The notes: generated by a model not told the origin, from the sequence alone. 64,000 nt of DNA from Kitasatospora sp. NBC_01250 (GCF_036226465.1 NZ_CP108476.1:4464001-4528000), one strand, 5' to 3'. Shown: positions 8,838-19,106, numbered from the stretch's first letter. Numbers and translations are program-made.

Positions 8838-8955
8838 GAGACCCTCCTGTGCACACGATGTGACAAAAAGGAATCACGATCTAACGCCCCGTCACCCTCG
8901 CCACCCACGCGGTACCCCCGGGAACCACCCGGTCAGCCGCAGCGGCCCACAACGA

Positions 8956-8983
8956 CGAAGGCCCCTCCGAGGAGGGGCCTTCG
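8956..8983 (-). terminator. Terminator of tRNA-Arg copy 1
   Basis: Perfect 13-bp inverted repeat (CGAAGGCCCCTCC, 2-base gap, complement) just beyond the tRNA 3' end. Confidence 0.85.
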
Positions 8984-8992
8984 ATCAGGTGG

Positions 8993-9065
8993 TGCGCTCA
9001 GCAGGATTCGAACCTGCAACCTCTTGATCCGTAGTCAAGTGCTCTATCCGTTGAGCTATGAGCGC
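8993..9065 (-). tRNA. tRNA-Arg(ACG), copy 1
   Basis: 73 nt. Acceptor stem GCGCTCA/TGAGCGC with discriminator A, T-loop GTTCGAATC, anticodon loop CTACGGA giving ACG. CCA is not encoded. Confidence 0.97.
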
Positions 9066-9153
9066 CCTCAGGGGAATCGGAACTCCCCTGCGGTGTACTC
9101 CGACAGCCTACCCGATGCATGGCACCGGCTTGACCGTCGCGCACTTCGCAAGC

Positions 9154-9187
9154 GACGAGGCCCCCTGCCGGAGCCTGGGGCCTCGTC
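9154..9187 (-). terminator. Terminator of tRNA-Arg copy 2
   Basis: Perfect 11-bp arms GACGAGGCCCC (9154-9164) and complement (9177-9187) directly after the second tRNA-Arg on its strand. Confidence 0.8.
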
Positions 9188-9194
9188 TTCGCGG

Positions 9195-9267
9195 TGCGCT
9201 CAGCAGGATTCGAACCTGCAACCTCTTGATCCGTAGTCAAGTGCTCTATCCGTTGAGCTATGAGCGC
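9195..9267 (-). tRNA. tRNA-Arg(ACG), copy 2
   Basis: Identical in sequence to the copy at 8993-9065, in the same orientation 202 bases away. Flanks differ, including the terminators, so each copy is probably an independent unit. Confidence 0.97.
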
Positions 9268-9388
9268 TCGCCCTGCCGGACTGGCCTGCGGGGCGGTGCG
9301 GAGACAACATTACATGAACGCCGACCTGGGGTGAAATCGATTGATCCCGGTGGGTCCGGGCCGGTCTGTGCCGCTCGGCCCGGAACGA

Positions 9389-9424
9389 CGAGAGCCCCGC
9401 CGACCGAAGTCGGCGGGGCTCTCG
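9389..9424 (-). terminator. Terminator of tRNA-Ser(GCT)
   Basis: Perfect 16-bp stem (arms 9389-9404 and 9409-9424) with a CGAA tetraloop, seven bases past the tRNA 3' end. Confidence 0.85.
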
Positions 9425-9430
9425 ATCTGG

Positions 9431-9521
9431 CGGAGGCTGAGGGATTTGAACCCTCGATGGGCTTTAAGACCCAAACCGCATTAGCAGTGCGGCGCCATAG
9501 ACCGGACTAGGCGAAGCCTCC
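9431..9521 (-). tRNA. tRNA-Ser(GCT)
   Basis: 91 nt class II tRNA with long variable arm. Acceptor GGAGGCT/AGCCTCC, discriminator G, anticodon loop CTGCTAA giving GCT. Confidence 0.96.
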
Positions 9522-9729
9522 ATCCACCCGGGCCCCATCGTCACCGATGCGGTCCGCGTGCCAGTGATGATGCCACAGCTCGGGGCTCCGGCACCAACCA
9601 CTGGTTACGTTACTAGGCAGGTCGTCCTCTCGGCAAAAACAATGGGATACTCCAACCCCCGGGAGGCAGCCCGGTCCGCGAGCGAGAGTCGCGAACCGCA
9701 AGTCGTAAGTCGTGAGGAGACCTGTCGAC

Positions 9730-12700
9730 GTGAGCAGCAGGCCGATCCGAGGCGCTGCTCGCCTCGCCGCGATACTCGACGCGCTCCCCGACGCGCTGCT
9801 GCTGGTGAACAGCAACGGCACCGTGGTGGACGCGAACCACGCCGCCGTGCGCAGCCTGCAGACCCCCGGCACCTCCCTGGTCGGGATGGGCGTGCTCGAC
9901 CTGCTCCCCGACTTCGACCCCAGCCGGATCCCCGGGTCGATGCGGCCCGCTCCGCGCGACCAGGACGACGCCGACAAGCCGGTGCGGATGACCGCGCGCC
10001 GCACCGACGGCAGCACCTTCCCGGTCGAGGTGTCCGGCAACGACTTCGCCAACGAGGACGGCAGCGAGGGCCGCGGCTACGCGTTCGCCCCGGTCGTCCC
10101 GTACGACCCGTACCGGGACCGAGGCTCGCGCGGCGCCTCCAGCCCGAGCGACCTGCTGCTGCTCCTGGTCCGCGACCTCTCCGGCCGGCTCGGCGTGGAG
10201 GCGGAGCTGCGCCGTCAGCACAAGCAGACCGAGATGATCCTGCGGGCGGCCGCGGAGGGCGTGCTCGGCGTCGACCTGGAGGGCCGGGTCGTCCTGGTCA
10301 ATCCGGCCGCCGCGCACATCCTGGACTTCCGGGCCAGCGAGCTGGGCGGCCGCGAACTGCACCCGCTGGTCCAGCACTCGCGCGCGGACGGCACCCCGCT
10401 GGCCGCCGAGGAGTCGGCGCTGCTCGACACCCTCACCTCGGGCCGCAAGCACCGGGTGCGCGGGGCCACGCTCTGGCGCAAGGACGGCCGCCCGGTCACC
10501 GTCGACCTGACGACGGCTCCGGTGCGCGACGGCGACCAGCTGGTCGGCGCGGTGATGACCTTCACCGACCGGACCAGGGAACTGGCGCTGACCGCGCGCG
10601 CCGACCACCTGACCGCCGTCCTGGAGACCGAGGTCAGCGGCGCCCTCACGGCGCTGCGCGAGCGGATCGACGCGCTGGCCGGCGACCCGGCGGGGCAGCT
10701 GTGGCCCGAGGCCAACTGGATGCTGCGTGCCCTGTCCGACGACTGCCGCCGGTTCGGCCTGCTGATCGACGGCGTGCTCACCCACCAGCGCTACGAGCGC
10801 GAGGCGGCGGGCGGCGCCGAGCCGCACGAGGGCCGGGAGGGCCGCGACGGCCAGAGCGAGACGCGCGAGGGCGCCGAGGCGCTCAACCGCGGGCAGACCA
10901 CGCTCGACAAGCTGGTGTCCGGCGCGGTCGAGTACGCGGGCCGGCTGGTCGGCCCCGGCAAGCTGCGCTTCTCGGTGCACGCCGCCCCCGTGGAGGTGAC
11001 CGCCGACCACGAGCGGCTGACCCAGGCGCTCGCGCACCTGGTGGCGGACGTGAGCGGCACGGCACTGGCGGACGGCCCCGGCACCGGCGGTGCTCAGGCC
11101 CCGATGGTGGTGCTCGCGGCGGCCCAACGCGGCGACGTGGCCCGGATCGAGGTGCGCGGCCCCGGGCGGGGCGGCAGCAAGGTCCACGTGCCGATCGCCC
11201 GCGGGCTGGTGGAGCGGCACGGCGGGGTGCTCCAGCCGCACGAACTGCCCAACCACGCGGGCACCACGTACGTCGTGGAGCTGCCGCTCGACGCGGCGGC
11301 GGCGCGGGCCGCGGCGGCGCGCGCGGCGACCAACGGCGGGCGTCAGGTGCCGCGGGAGACGGACACGGCCGTGCTACCGGACCTGCCGGGCATGGCGGGC
11401 GGTCCCGAGCCGGCTCCGCGCCCGGCCGGTGCGGCGCCCGACGGCGAGGGCACGGAGCGGGCGGGCACGGCCTCGCCCGGTGGCCGGAGCGGATCGGCTG
11501 ACCCCGGGTCAGCGCGGGACCGCGGCACCGAGCGCGGCCCGATCGCACTGGGCGCCGGGACCGGCGACCAGGCGGCCGACGCCGAACAGCGGCCGCCATC
11601 CCGCGCCCCGTTCGCGCTCGGTCCGGGGACCGGCGGCCCGCAGGCCCCGGACGCCGCCCAGGGCGAGCCCTCGCCCCAGGGACGGCCCACCGAGGCGGGC
11701 GCGGCCGCCATCCCGGGTCAGCCGTCCCGGCGGCGCCGGGCGCTGCCCGCGCAGGGCACGCCGGGCGAGCAGCCGCCGGCCGCCCTCGCGCTGCCGGGAG
11801 TGCCCGAGCCCGGCACTCCCCTGTACCCCGGCCTGGAGCACGCGCTGCCGGCCGTGCCCAGCCAGCCGCCGGCCGAGCCCGCGGTACCGGCCGAGCAGCC
11901 CACCGGGCGCCGGCGCCGGCTCGGCATCCCCGGCGCGGCGCAGCACCCGCAGCCGGAGGGCGGCCCCTTCGCGCTGGAGTCGGGGCGGCCGGCCGATCAG
12001 CAGTCGTCCGCCGGGTCCGGTGGCGCGCTCGCGCTGCCGCCAGTGCCGAGCGCACCGCCGGCCGCCGGCGACGAGCCGCCCGCACCCCAGCAGGTGCCGG
12101 TGGGCAGCGGGCTGGGCGAGCTGGCGCCGCCGCGTCCCACCGGGTTCGCGAGCGCCTTCCCGGCCGCGTTCCCGGCCCAGCCCGGCGAGGTGGCGGTGCC
12201 GGCACAGGCCGAGCCGCGGACCGCGCCGCGCGCGGTCGCCGAGCTGCCCCGGGCGGTGGACCAGGCGCCCTCGCACGGCGGGCCGGACGCCGACAGCAGC
12301 CTGCCCCGGCTCTCCGGGGAGGACGACCCGGTCGCGGGGCCGGGCGGCGGCGCGCCGCGGGTGCCCGAGTACCCGGACTACCCGACCATGGTCAGCCCGG
12401 CGGTCGACGGCCGCCCGCGCCGGCTGCTGGTCTGGCCCGAGCCCGACCCGTCCACCAAGCAGGCACTCCAGGAGCGCGGCTACCGCCCGGTGATAGTCCG
12501 CTCCCGCGAGGAGGTGGACGCCCAGGTCGCCGCCTACCCGGCCGCGCTCTTCGTCGACCCGCTGACCGGGCCGATCACCCGCACCGCGCTGCAGTCGCTG
12601 CGCACCGCCGCACTCAACAGCCGGGTGCCGGTGCTGGTCACCGCCGGGCTCGGCCAGGCCACCCGGGACGCCGCCTACGGCGCCGATCCGGCGGTCCTGC

Positions 12701-13137
12701 TGCGGGCGCTGGCCCCGCGGGACAGCGAGAACCACGCCGCCCGGGTGCTGCTGGTCGAGGGCGACCCGGACATCGCCGCCGCCCTGACCAGCAGCCTGGA
12801 GCGGCGCGGGATGCACGTCGAGCACGCGGTCTCGGAGAACGACGCGGTCTCCAAGGCCAGCAGCGTCCAGCCGAACCTGGTGGTGATGGACCTGCTGCAG
12901 ATCCGCCGCCGCCGGCTCGGGCTGCTGGACTGGCTGCGCGCCAACGACCGGCTGCACCGCACGCCCCTGGTCGTCTACACCTCGGTGGACCTCGATCCGG
13001 CCGAGCTGCCCCGGCTGCGCACCGGTGAGACGGTGCTCTTCCTGGCGGAGCGCTCGACCAGCGCCGACGTGCAGGCGCGGATCGTGGACCTGCTCGGGCG
13101 GATCGGCTCGCTGGGCGAGGTCACCACCGCCGGGTGA
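9730..13137 (+). CDS. PAS-PAS-pseudokinase-receiver regulatory protein
   Basis: 1135 residues from GTG 9730, preceded by GAGGAG ten bases upstream. Order: PAS 1 at about 5-140, PAS 2 at about 165-290 (ILRAAAEGVLGVDLEGRVVLVN), a helical region and an HATPase-like fold at about 290-520, a roughly 380-residue Pro/Ala/Gly linker, and a C-terminal receiver-like pair (RLLVWPEPDP and RVLLVEGDPDI). The histidine-kinase H-box is not recognisable, the N-box Asn is lost (LTQALAHLVADVSG) and the ATP lid is degenerate, while IARGLVERHGG survives. The receiver keeps a candidate Asp (VVMDLL) and YTS but has Glu where the conserved Lys should be (FLAERS). I infer a sensor scaffold without kinase activity; ligand and partners unknown. 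Confidence 0.8.
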   Translation: MSSRPIRGAARLAAILDALPDALLLVNSNGTVVDANHAAVRSLQTPGTSLVGMGVLDLLPDFDPSRIPGSMRPAPRDQDDADKPVRMTARRTDGSTFPVEVSGNDFANEDGSEGRGYAFAPVVPYDPYRDRGSRGASSPSDLLLLLVRDLSGRLGVEAELRRQHKQTEMILRAAAEGVLGVDLEGRVVLVNPAAAHILDFRASELGGRELHPLVQHSRADGTPLAAEESALLDTLTSGRKHRVRGATLWRKDGRPVTVDLTTAPVRDGDQLVGAVMTFTDRTRELALTARADHLTAVLETEVSGALTALRERIDALAGDPAGQLWPEANWMLRALSDDCRRFGLLIDGVLTHQRYEREAAGGAEPHEGREGRDGQSETREGAEALNRGQTTLDKLVSGAVEYAGRLVGPGKLRFSVHAAPVEVTADHERLTQALAHLVADVSGTALADGPGTGGAQAPMVVLAAAQRGDVARIEVRGPGRGGSKVHVPIARGLVERHGGVLQPHELPNHAGTTYVVELPLDAAAARAAAARAATNGGRQVPRETDTAVLPDLPGMAGGPEPAPRPAGAAPDGEGTERAGTASPGGRSGSADPGSARDRGTERGPIALGAGTGDQAADAEQRPPSRAPFALGPGTGGPQAPDAAQGEPSPQGRPTEAGAAAIPGQPSRRRRALPAQGTPGEQPPAALALPGVPEPGTPLYPGLEHALPAVPSQPPAEPAVPAEQPTGRRRRLGIPGAAQHPQPEGGPFALESGRPADQQSSAGSGGALALPPVPSAPPAAGDEPPAPQQVPVGSGLGELAPPRPTGFASAFPAAFPAQPGEVAVPAQAEPRTAPRAVAELPRAVDQAPSHGGPDADSSLPRLSGEDDPVAGPGGGAPRVPEYPDYPTMVSPAVDGRPRRLLVWPEPDPSTKQALQERGYRPVIVRSREEVDAQVAAYPAALFVDPLTGPITRTALQSLRTAALNSRVPVLVTAGLGQATRDAAYGADPAVLLRALAPRDSENHAARVLLVEGDPDIAAALTSSLERRGMHVEHAVSENDAVSKASSVQPNLVVMDLLQIRRRRLGLLDWLRANDRLHRTPLVVYTSVDLDPAELPRLRTGETVLFLAERSTSADVQARIVDLLGRIGSLGEVTTAG

Positions 13138-13187
13138 CGGGCGGAAAAGAGCCGGTCGGTGAACGGGCGGACGGGCAGAATGGCCGG

Positions 13188-13715
13188 ATGATCATCCGCC
13201 TGGTCCGCCCGGACGAACTGACCGCCCTGCAGGAGCTCGAACTCGCCGCCGGACGCTGCTTCCACGAGGTCGGCATGCCCGAGATCGCCGGGGACGAGCC
13301 GCTGCCGCTGGACGAACTCGCCCGCTACCGGCGTGCGGAGCTGGCCTGGGTCGCCGTCGATCCCGCGACCGGCGGGCCGGCCGCCTACCTGCTCGCCGAG
13401 CCGGTGGACGGCAACCTCCACGTCGAGCAGGTCTCGGTGCACCCCGACCACGCGCGCCGCGGCGTCGGGCGCGCGCTGCTGGACCACCTCGCCGCGCTGG
13501 CCGCCGCGCAGGGCGTGCCCGCGCTGACCCTCACCACCTTCGCCGAGGTGCCGTGGAACGCGCCGTACTACGCCCGCTGCGGGTTCCTGCCGCTGGCCGA
13601 GTCGGAACTCGGCCCCGGGCTGCGGGAGATCCGCGCCCGGGAGGCGGCACACGGCCTGGACCGCTGGCCGCGGCTGGCGATGCGCCGGGCCCTGTGCGGC
13701 CCGGCGCAGCTCTGA
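13188..13715 (+). CDS. GNAT family N-acetyltransferase
   Basis: 175 residues starting MIIRLVRPDEL. GNAT motif A is clear: VEQVSVHPDHARRGVGRALLDHL, i.e. the acetyl-CoA pyrophosphate loop R-R-G-V-G-R, followed by motif B WNAPYYARCGF. ATG 13188 is chosen; the frame extends back to overlap the preceding stop but that stretch is not family-like. Substrate unknown (small-molecule or protein amine). It follows the PAS protein by 50 bases on the same strand and may be co-transcribed. Converges on the acyl-CoA synthetase with only 13 bases between stops. Confidence 0.85.
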   Translation: MIIRLVRPDELTALQELELAAGRCFHEVGMPEIAGDEPLPLDELARYRRAELAWVAVDPATGGPAAYLLAEPVDGNLHVEQVSVHPDHARRGVGRALLDHLAALAAAQGVPALTLTTFAEVPWNAPYYARCGFLPLAESELGPGLREIRAREAAHGLDRWPRLAMRRALCGPAQL

Positions 13716-13728
13716 CGGAGCGTCAGTA

Positions 13729-15405
<1,677 letters not shown>

Positions 15406-15452
15406 GCGGGGTCCTCCTTGACCGGGCTGCCTGGCTGTCGGCCACCGCGCTT

Positions 15453-15468
15453 GCTACCGACTGGTAGC
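15453..15468. promoter_or_regulatory. Possible TetR-type operator upstream of acyl-CoA synthetase
   Basis: Perfect 6-bp inverted repeat GCTACC-GACT-GGTAGC 48 bases upstream of the GTG start. Short palindromes of this type are common operators of fatty-acid TetR regulators; no cognate regulator is identified. Confidence 0.4.
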
Positions 15469-15543
15469 CGGATGGCCCGCTGCCGATTCTGGCCCCCGCG
15501 CGCGGTGGCTGTCAGCAGCTCCCGGCCGAATGAGACGATCAGC

Positions 15544-16746
15544 TCAAATGCCGCGGGCGGCACCATCGGCCGTGGGCGGCCGCCAGTCGAGCATCGGGGC
15601 GGCGGCGCGGACCACGGCGCCGTCCGGAAGCAGGCCGCCGAGGGCGAGCAGGGCGTCGCGGGCGGCGACCGCGAGCGGGGTGCGCAGCGCGATCAGCCGG
15701 GCCACCTGGCGGGAGCGGGCGGCCACCCGGGTGGTGCGGGGCAGCCGGTCGGCGCCGTAGCGGGCCAGGGCCGCTGCCACGGGCCCGGGGCCGGCCAGGT
15801 GGTGGGCGAGGACGACGGCGTCCTCGACGGCCTGGCAGGCGCCCTGGCCCTGGAACGGCGTCATCGCGTGGGCCGCGTCGCCGAGCAGGGCGACCCGGCC
15901 GCGGTGGAAGGCCGGCAGCGGGTCGGCCAGCTCCCAGACGTCGTTGCGCAGCACCGCGGCCGGGTCGGCGGCGGCGAGCAGCGTGGGCAGCGGGGCGAAC
16001 CAGCCGCCGAAGCGGCGCAGCAGTTCGGCGCGCTCGTCGCCGTCGGGCGCCCGGCCGCCGGGCGGGGTCCAGGCCGCGGCGTAGAGGTAGAGGCGGTCCT
16101 CGGCGAGCGGGACGGTACCGACCAGCGCGCCGCGGCCCCAGGTCTCGCCTCGCGGCAGCCTGGTCCTGGCCGGCCGCGGGACGATCGTGCGCCAGCTGGT
16201 GCAGCCCGCGTAGCGCGGGCCGGGGTGGTCGGGGAAGAGCTGCCCGCGGGTGGCCGAGCGCAGGCCGTCGGCGGCCACCACCAGGTCGGCGGTCAGCGGG
16301 CCGTCGGGGGTCTCCAGCACGGCGGGGCGGTGGGCGTCGCCCGGGTCGGCGAGGTGGACCGCACCGCCGGTGCGCAGTGCGCCGGCGGGCAGCCGGTCGG
16401 CCAGGGCCGCGACCAGCTCCGCGCGGTGCAGCACGACGATCGGATCGCCGTAGGCGCGGGCGAAGCCCTCGGTGCTGGTGCGGGCCAGCCGACGGCCGGA
16501 CGGGCGGCGCAGGGCCGCCTCGCCCTGGGCCGCGGCGTGCGCCCTGATCCGGTCGCCGAGACCGAGCTGGTCCAGGGCGCGCAGCGCGTTGGGGGCCACG
16601 CTCAGGCCGGAGCCGACCGGGTCGAGGGTGGCGGCGCGCTCGTGCACGGTGACCCGCCAGCCGCGTCGGGACAGGGCGAGCGCCGCGGCCAGGCCGCCAA
16701 TGCCGGCGCCGACGACGGCCGCGTACCGCTCAGGGGATTGCGTCAT
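15544..16746 (-). CDS. FAD-dependent aromatic-type monooxygenase
   Basis: 400 residues. Class A flavoprotein monooxygenase: FAD-binding GxGxxG in VVGAGIGGLAAALAL at residues 10-24, the DG motif LVVAADGLRS at mid-protein, and the second FAD motif VALLGDAAHAMTPFQGQGA. It is NAD(P)H- and O2-dependent and hydroxylates a small, probably aromatic, molecule. ATG 16746 is chosen because it begins just before the GxGxxG strand; a start 12 codons upstream would sit inside the operator. Divergent from a TetR-family gene with a double palindrome between them, so regulation by that repressor is the natural reading. Confidence 0.88.
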   Translation of the reverse strand: MTQSPERYAAVVGAGIGGLAAALALSRRGWRVTVHERAATLDPVGSGLSVAPNALRALDQLGLGDRIRAHAAAQGEAALRRPSGRRLARTSTEGFARAYGDPIVVLHRAELVAALADRLPAGALRTGGAVHLADPGDAHRPAVLETPDGPLTADLVVAADGLRSATRGQLFPDHPGPRYAGCTSWRTIVPRPARTRLPRGETWGRGALVGTVPLAEDRLYLYAAAWTPPGGRAPDGDERAELLRRFGGWFAPLPTLLAAADPAAVLRNDVWELADPLPAFHRGRVALLGDAAHAMTPFQGQGACQAVEDAVVLAHHLAGPGPVAAALARYGADRLPRTTRVAARSRQVARLIALRTPLAVAARDALLALGGLLPDGAVVRAAAPMLDWRPPTADGAARGI

Positions 16747-16758
16747 GGGACCGACGGT

Positions 16759-16794
16759 ACTACGGGTGTAGTCATTCGTCACTACATCCGTAGT
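16759..16794. promoter_or_regulatory. Double palindromic operator between monooxygenase and TetR regulator
   Basis: Two 14-bp near-palindromes, ACTACGGGTGTAGT (16759-16772) and ACTACATCCGTAGT (16781-16794), eight bases apart. Each has ACTAC/GTAGT half-sites, and the two copies are also inverted repeats of each other with one mismatch. Position between the divergent starts (16746 and 16812) is ideal for shared repression. Confidence 0.8.
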
Positions 16795-16811
16795 GCTGCG
16801 CTCGACGCGGG

Positions 16812-17450
16812 ATGATCGGGGACATGAGTTCGCCGCGCGCCGCCCTGATCGCCGACACCGCCATTGCCCTGATCGCCGAGCGGGGGCTGCGCGGGCTCAC
16901 CCACCGGGCCGTGGACGAGGCGGCCCAGCTGCCCGCCGGCTCGACCTCCAACCACGCGCGCACCCGGGCGGCGCTGCTGGCGGTCGCGCTGGACCGGATC
17001 GCCGAGCGGGAGGCCTCGGCGATGCTGCTGCCGCCGCCGGCGGACGGGGCAGGGCCGTCGGGCGGAGCGGGCGTGACGGGCGAGGTGGGCGCGGCTGCCG
17101 GGGCCGAGCCGCGCGTCCTGCTGGCCGAGCTGCTGGCCGCCGGGGTGCACCAAGCGCTCACCGGGGGCCGGACGCTCACCCTGGCCCGCTTCGAGCTGGC
17201 CCTGGAGGCCACCCGGCGACCGGAGCTGCGGGACGGCTACGACCGCGCGGGTGCCCGGTTCACCGCGCAGCTCGCCCAGCTGCTGGCCTTCGCGGGCTCG
17301 GCCGATCCGCACCGGCATGCGCGCTGCCTGGTCCGCTGGGCCGAGGGGGTGCTCTTCAACGCGCTGGCCGGCGCCGGGCAGGCGCACGTCCCAGGCCGGG
17401 CCGAGCTGCGGGCGGAGGCGGAGCGCTACCTGGGCGCGCTGCTCGGCTGA
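16812..17450 (+). CDS. TetR/AcrR family transcriptional regulator
   Basis: 212 residues from ATG 16812 (ATG 16824 is also possible; neither has a strong ribosome binding site, so a leaderless message is possible). N-terminal helix-turn-helix: DTAIALIAERGLRGLTHRAV then DEAAQLPAGSTSNHARTRAAL, with the unusual but known YxHF replacement SNHARTR. The C-terminal ligand domain carries a Gly/Ala-rich insertion at about 75-100. By position it most likely represses the divergent monooxygenase and itself through the 16759-16794 operator, the inducer being a monooxygenase substrate; that is inference. Confidence 0.85.
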   Translation: MIGDMSSPRAALIADTAIALIAERGLRGLTHRAVDEAAQLPAGSTSNHARTRAALLAVALDRIAEREASAMLLPPPADGAGPSGGAGVTGEVGAAAGAEPRVLLAELLAAGVHQALTGGRTLTLARFELALEATRRPELRDGYDRAGARFTAQLAQLLAFAGSADPHRHARCLVRWAEGVLFNALAGAGQAHVPGRAELRAEAERYLGALLG

Positions 17451-17517
17451 GCCGCGGGCTGCCCGGGCTCGGGCCCGACCGCGGGCTGCCCGGCCGAAGC
17501 GGCGGCCGCCGGCCGGC

Positions 17518-18516
17518 TCAGCGCGCCACCAGGGTGTCCAGCTGGTCCCGGTCGATCTCCAGGCCGACACCGCCGTGGGTCTCCTGGACGGTCCCGTGGT
17601 GCTGGTGGGCCCGGCGGTGCCGGGCCCACTGGTCGGCGCCCAGCACCCCACCGCCGTCGGTGCTGGCGCGGTCGTCCCAGTGGGCGTACCAGACGGCGTC
17701 CGGCAGCGGCGCCGCCCCGGCCCGGGCGGCGGCGGCCAGGTCGGTGATGCTGGAGTCGAGGCTGGAGTAGAAACCGGCGAAGTACCCGGCGGTGTGCAGG
17801 GCCTGGGTCCAGCCGAGGGTGAAGTCGACCACCGCCTTGGCGCAGCCGGCGTTGCCCGGCGGGTAGGCCTCCAGGTCCAGGTAGACCGGCGCGCCCTGGC
17901 CGATCCCGATCCGCCGCAGGCCCTTGACCGCCTCGGCCGCCTCCGCCTGGCCCTGCTGGACGGCGTGCGCCGGGTCGATCAGCTGCGGCCGGTCGGCCGA
18001 CCGCGACCGGCCGGGCGGTGGGGCGCACGGCGCCTGCCGGCCCGCGTGGATGGGCACCAGCCGCCAGCCGAGCGCCCGGACCTGGCGGACCCAGTCGGCG
18101 GTCAGCCGGGGCTGGGCGCAGGCACGCTGGCCGCCGCTGGAGTAGATGCCGATCGCGCCGTACGGGGAGGCGCCGCGCCAGGCCCGCATGGTGTCCAGCG
18201 GCGGGGCGCTGCAGGCGTCGAAGGCACTGCCGGTGAAGACGGTGCGGGTCACCCCGGCCAGCCGGGCCTGGCCTGGGTCGGGCAGCACGGTCGGTGCCGG
18301 GGGCGGCGCGGCGCGGGCCGCGGTCGACGCGGTCGACGCGGCCGCCGCGGCCGCCGCGGCCGCCGCCGTCGCCGCGGTCGCCCATCCGGCCGGGGACAGC
18401 CGGCCCGCCACCCCCGCGAGGCCGGGCCGGCCACCGGGGGCGGCCGTGGTGTCGGTGGCCAGCAGCAGGACGAGGGCGGCGGCCGAGAACGCCGTCGGAC
18501 GCAGGTAGCGGACCAT
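17518..18516 (-). CDS. Secreted DUF1906-type (glycoside-hydrolase-like) protein
   Basis: 332 residues from ATG 18516. Signal peptide at about 1-26 (AFSAAALVLLLATDTTA), an Ala-rich spacer with a run of about ten alanines, then a TIM-barrel-like domain from about residue 85: FTGSAFDACSAPPLDTMRAW, AIGIYSSGG, LVPIHAG, YLDLEAYP with probable catalytic acids, GYFAGFYSS and WYAHWDDR. The pattern matches DUF1906 proteins (relatives of Rv2525c), lysozyme-like barrels exported by actinobacteria, possibly acting on the envelope. Ends EIDRDQLDTL, where the final acidic strand is family-like. Enzymatic activity unproven. Confidence 0.8.
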   Translation of the reverse strand: MVRYLRPTAFSAAALVLLLATDTTAAPGGRPGLAGVAGRLSPAGWATAATAAAAAAAAAASTASTAARAAPPPAPTVLPDPGQARLAGVTRTVFTGSAFDACSAPPLDTMRAWRGASPYGAIGIYSSGGQRACAQPRLTADWVRQVRALGWRLVPIHAGRQAPCAPPPGRSRSADRPQLIDPAHAVQQGQAEAAEAVKGLRRIGIGQGAPVYLDLEAYPPGNAGCAKAVVDFTLGWTQALHTAGYFAGFYSSLDSSITDLAAAARAGAAPLPDAVWYAHWDDRASTDGGGVLGADQWARHRRAHQHHGTVQETHGGVGLEIDRDQLDTLVAR

Positions 18517-18776
18517 CCCCCGATCCTGAGCCGGACCCCGGGCGCGGCGGCCGAGCCGGGGGCGGACGCGCCGGTGCGCGCATCGAAGCCACCCGGTCGG
18601 CGCAGCCCGCGGACCGTCCGCGCCACGACATGCCAGTGGGCGGTGCCGTTGCCGACACCGCCCACGAACCGGAGCCCGGTGACCCTTTCCGTCTCCGGCG
18701 ACGGCCGACTCGCCCACGCATGGCCGATCCGCCCGTCACCCGCCCCTGCTGGAGCGCGCTCACTGACTCAGGGGGT

Positions 18777-19106
18777 TCACCCGCCGATGGGCGCGAAGAC
18801 GATGTCCAGGTTCTTGTTGCCCTGCTCCGACAGGACCTGTCCGGAGTTCCCCTTCACGCCAAGGGTGTTGTTCTGGTTCGAGGCGCCGCTGCCGGTCGCC
18901 GTCTGCTGGGTGGCGTTGTAGTTGCCGTCGATGCCGCCGAAGATGTTGCCGCTGCCGGTGTCGGAGACGACGCTGCTGTTCGAGCCGTCGCTCGACCCGG
19001 CCACGTTGTCGGCGAAGGCGGCGCCGGCACCTGCCAGCAGCAGGCCTGCGGTGAGCGGTGCCGCGGCCAGTGCGACGACCAGCCGGGCGGTGCGGATGCG
19101 AGCCAT
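18777..19106 (-). CDS. Small secreted Asn/Gln/Gly-rich protein
   Basis: 109 residues with a strong Shine-Dalgarno (GGAGG five bases before ATG 19106). Signal peptide 1-32 with AxA-type cleavage (GAAFA-DNV). The mature 77 residues are rich in Asn, Gln, Ser and Gly and nearly free of Cys, Lys and aromatic residues, with QQTATGSGASNQNN and GNSGQVLSEQGNKN segments. It lacks the chaplin GN/CGN pattern and the rodlin pattern. The polar N/Q-rich repeats recall curli-like or functional-amyloid subunits, but no family can be named. Monocistronic, with 282 bases of upstream noncoding DNA. Confidence 0.7.
   Translation of the reverse strand: MARIRTARLVVALAAAPLTAGLLLAGAGAAFADNVAGSSDGSNSSVVSDTGSGNIFGGIDGNYNATQQTATGSGASNQNNTLGVKGNSGQVLSEQGNKNLDIVFAPIGG

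Noticed and set aside
8993..9521. Mobile element attachment site in the tRNA cluster
   Set aside because: No integrase, no direct repeat of a tRNA 3' end beyond the duplicate tRNA itself.
18777..19106. Chaplin or rodlin
   Set aside because: No chaplin CGN pattern or hydrophobic core, no rodlin motif.
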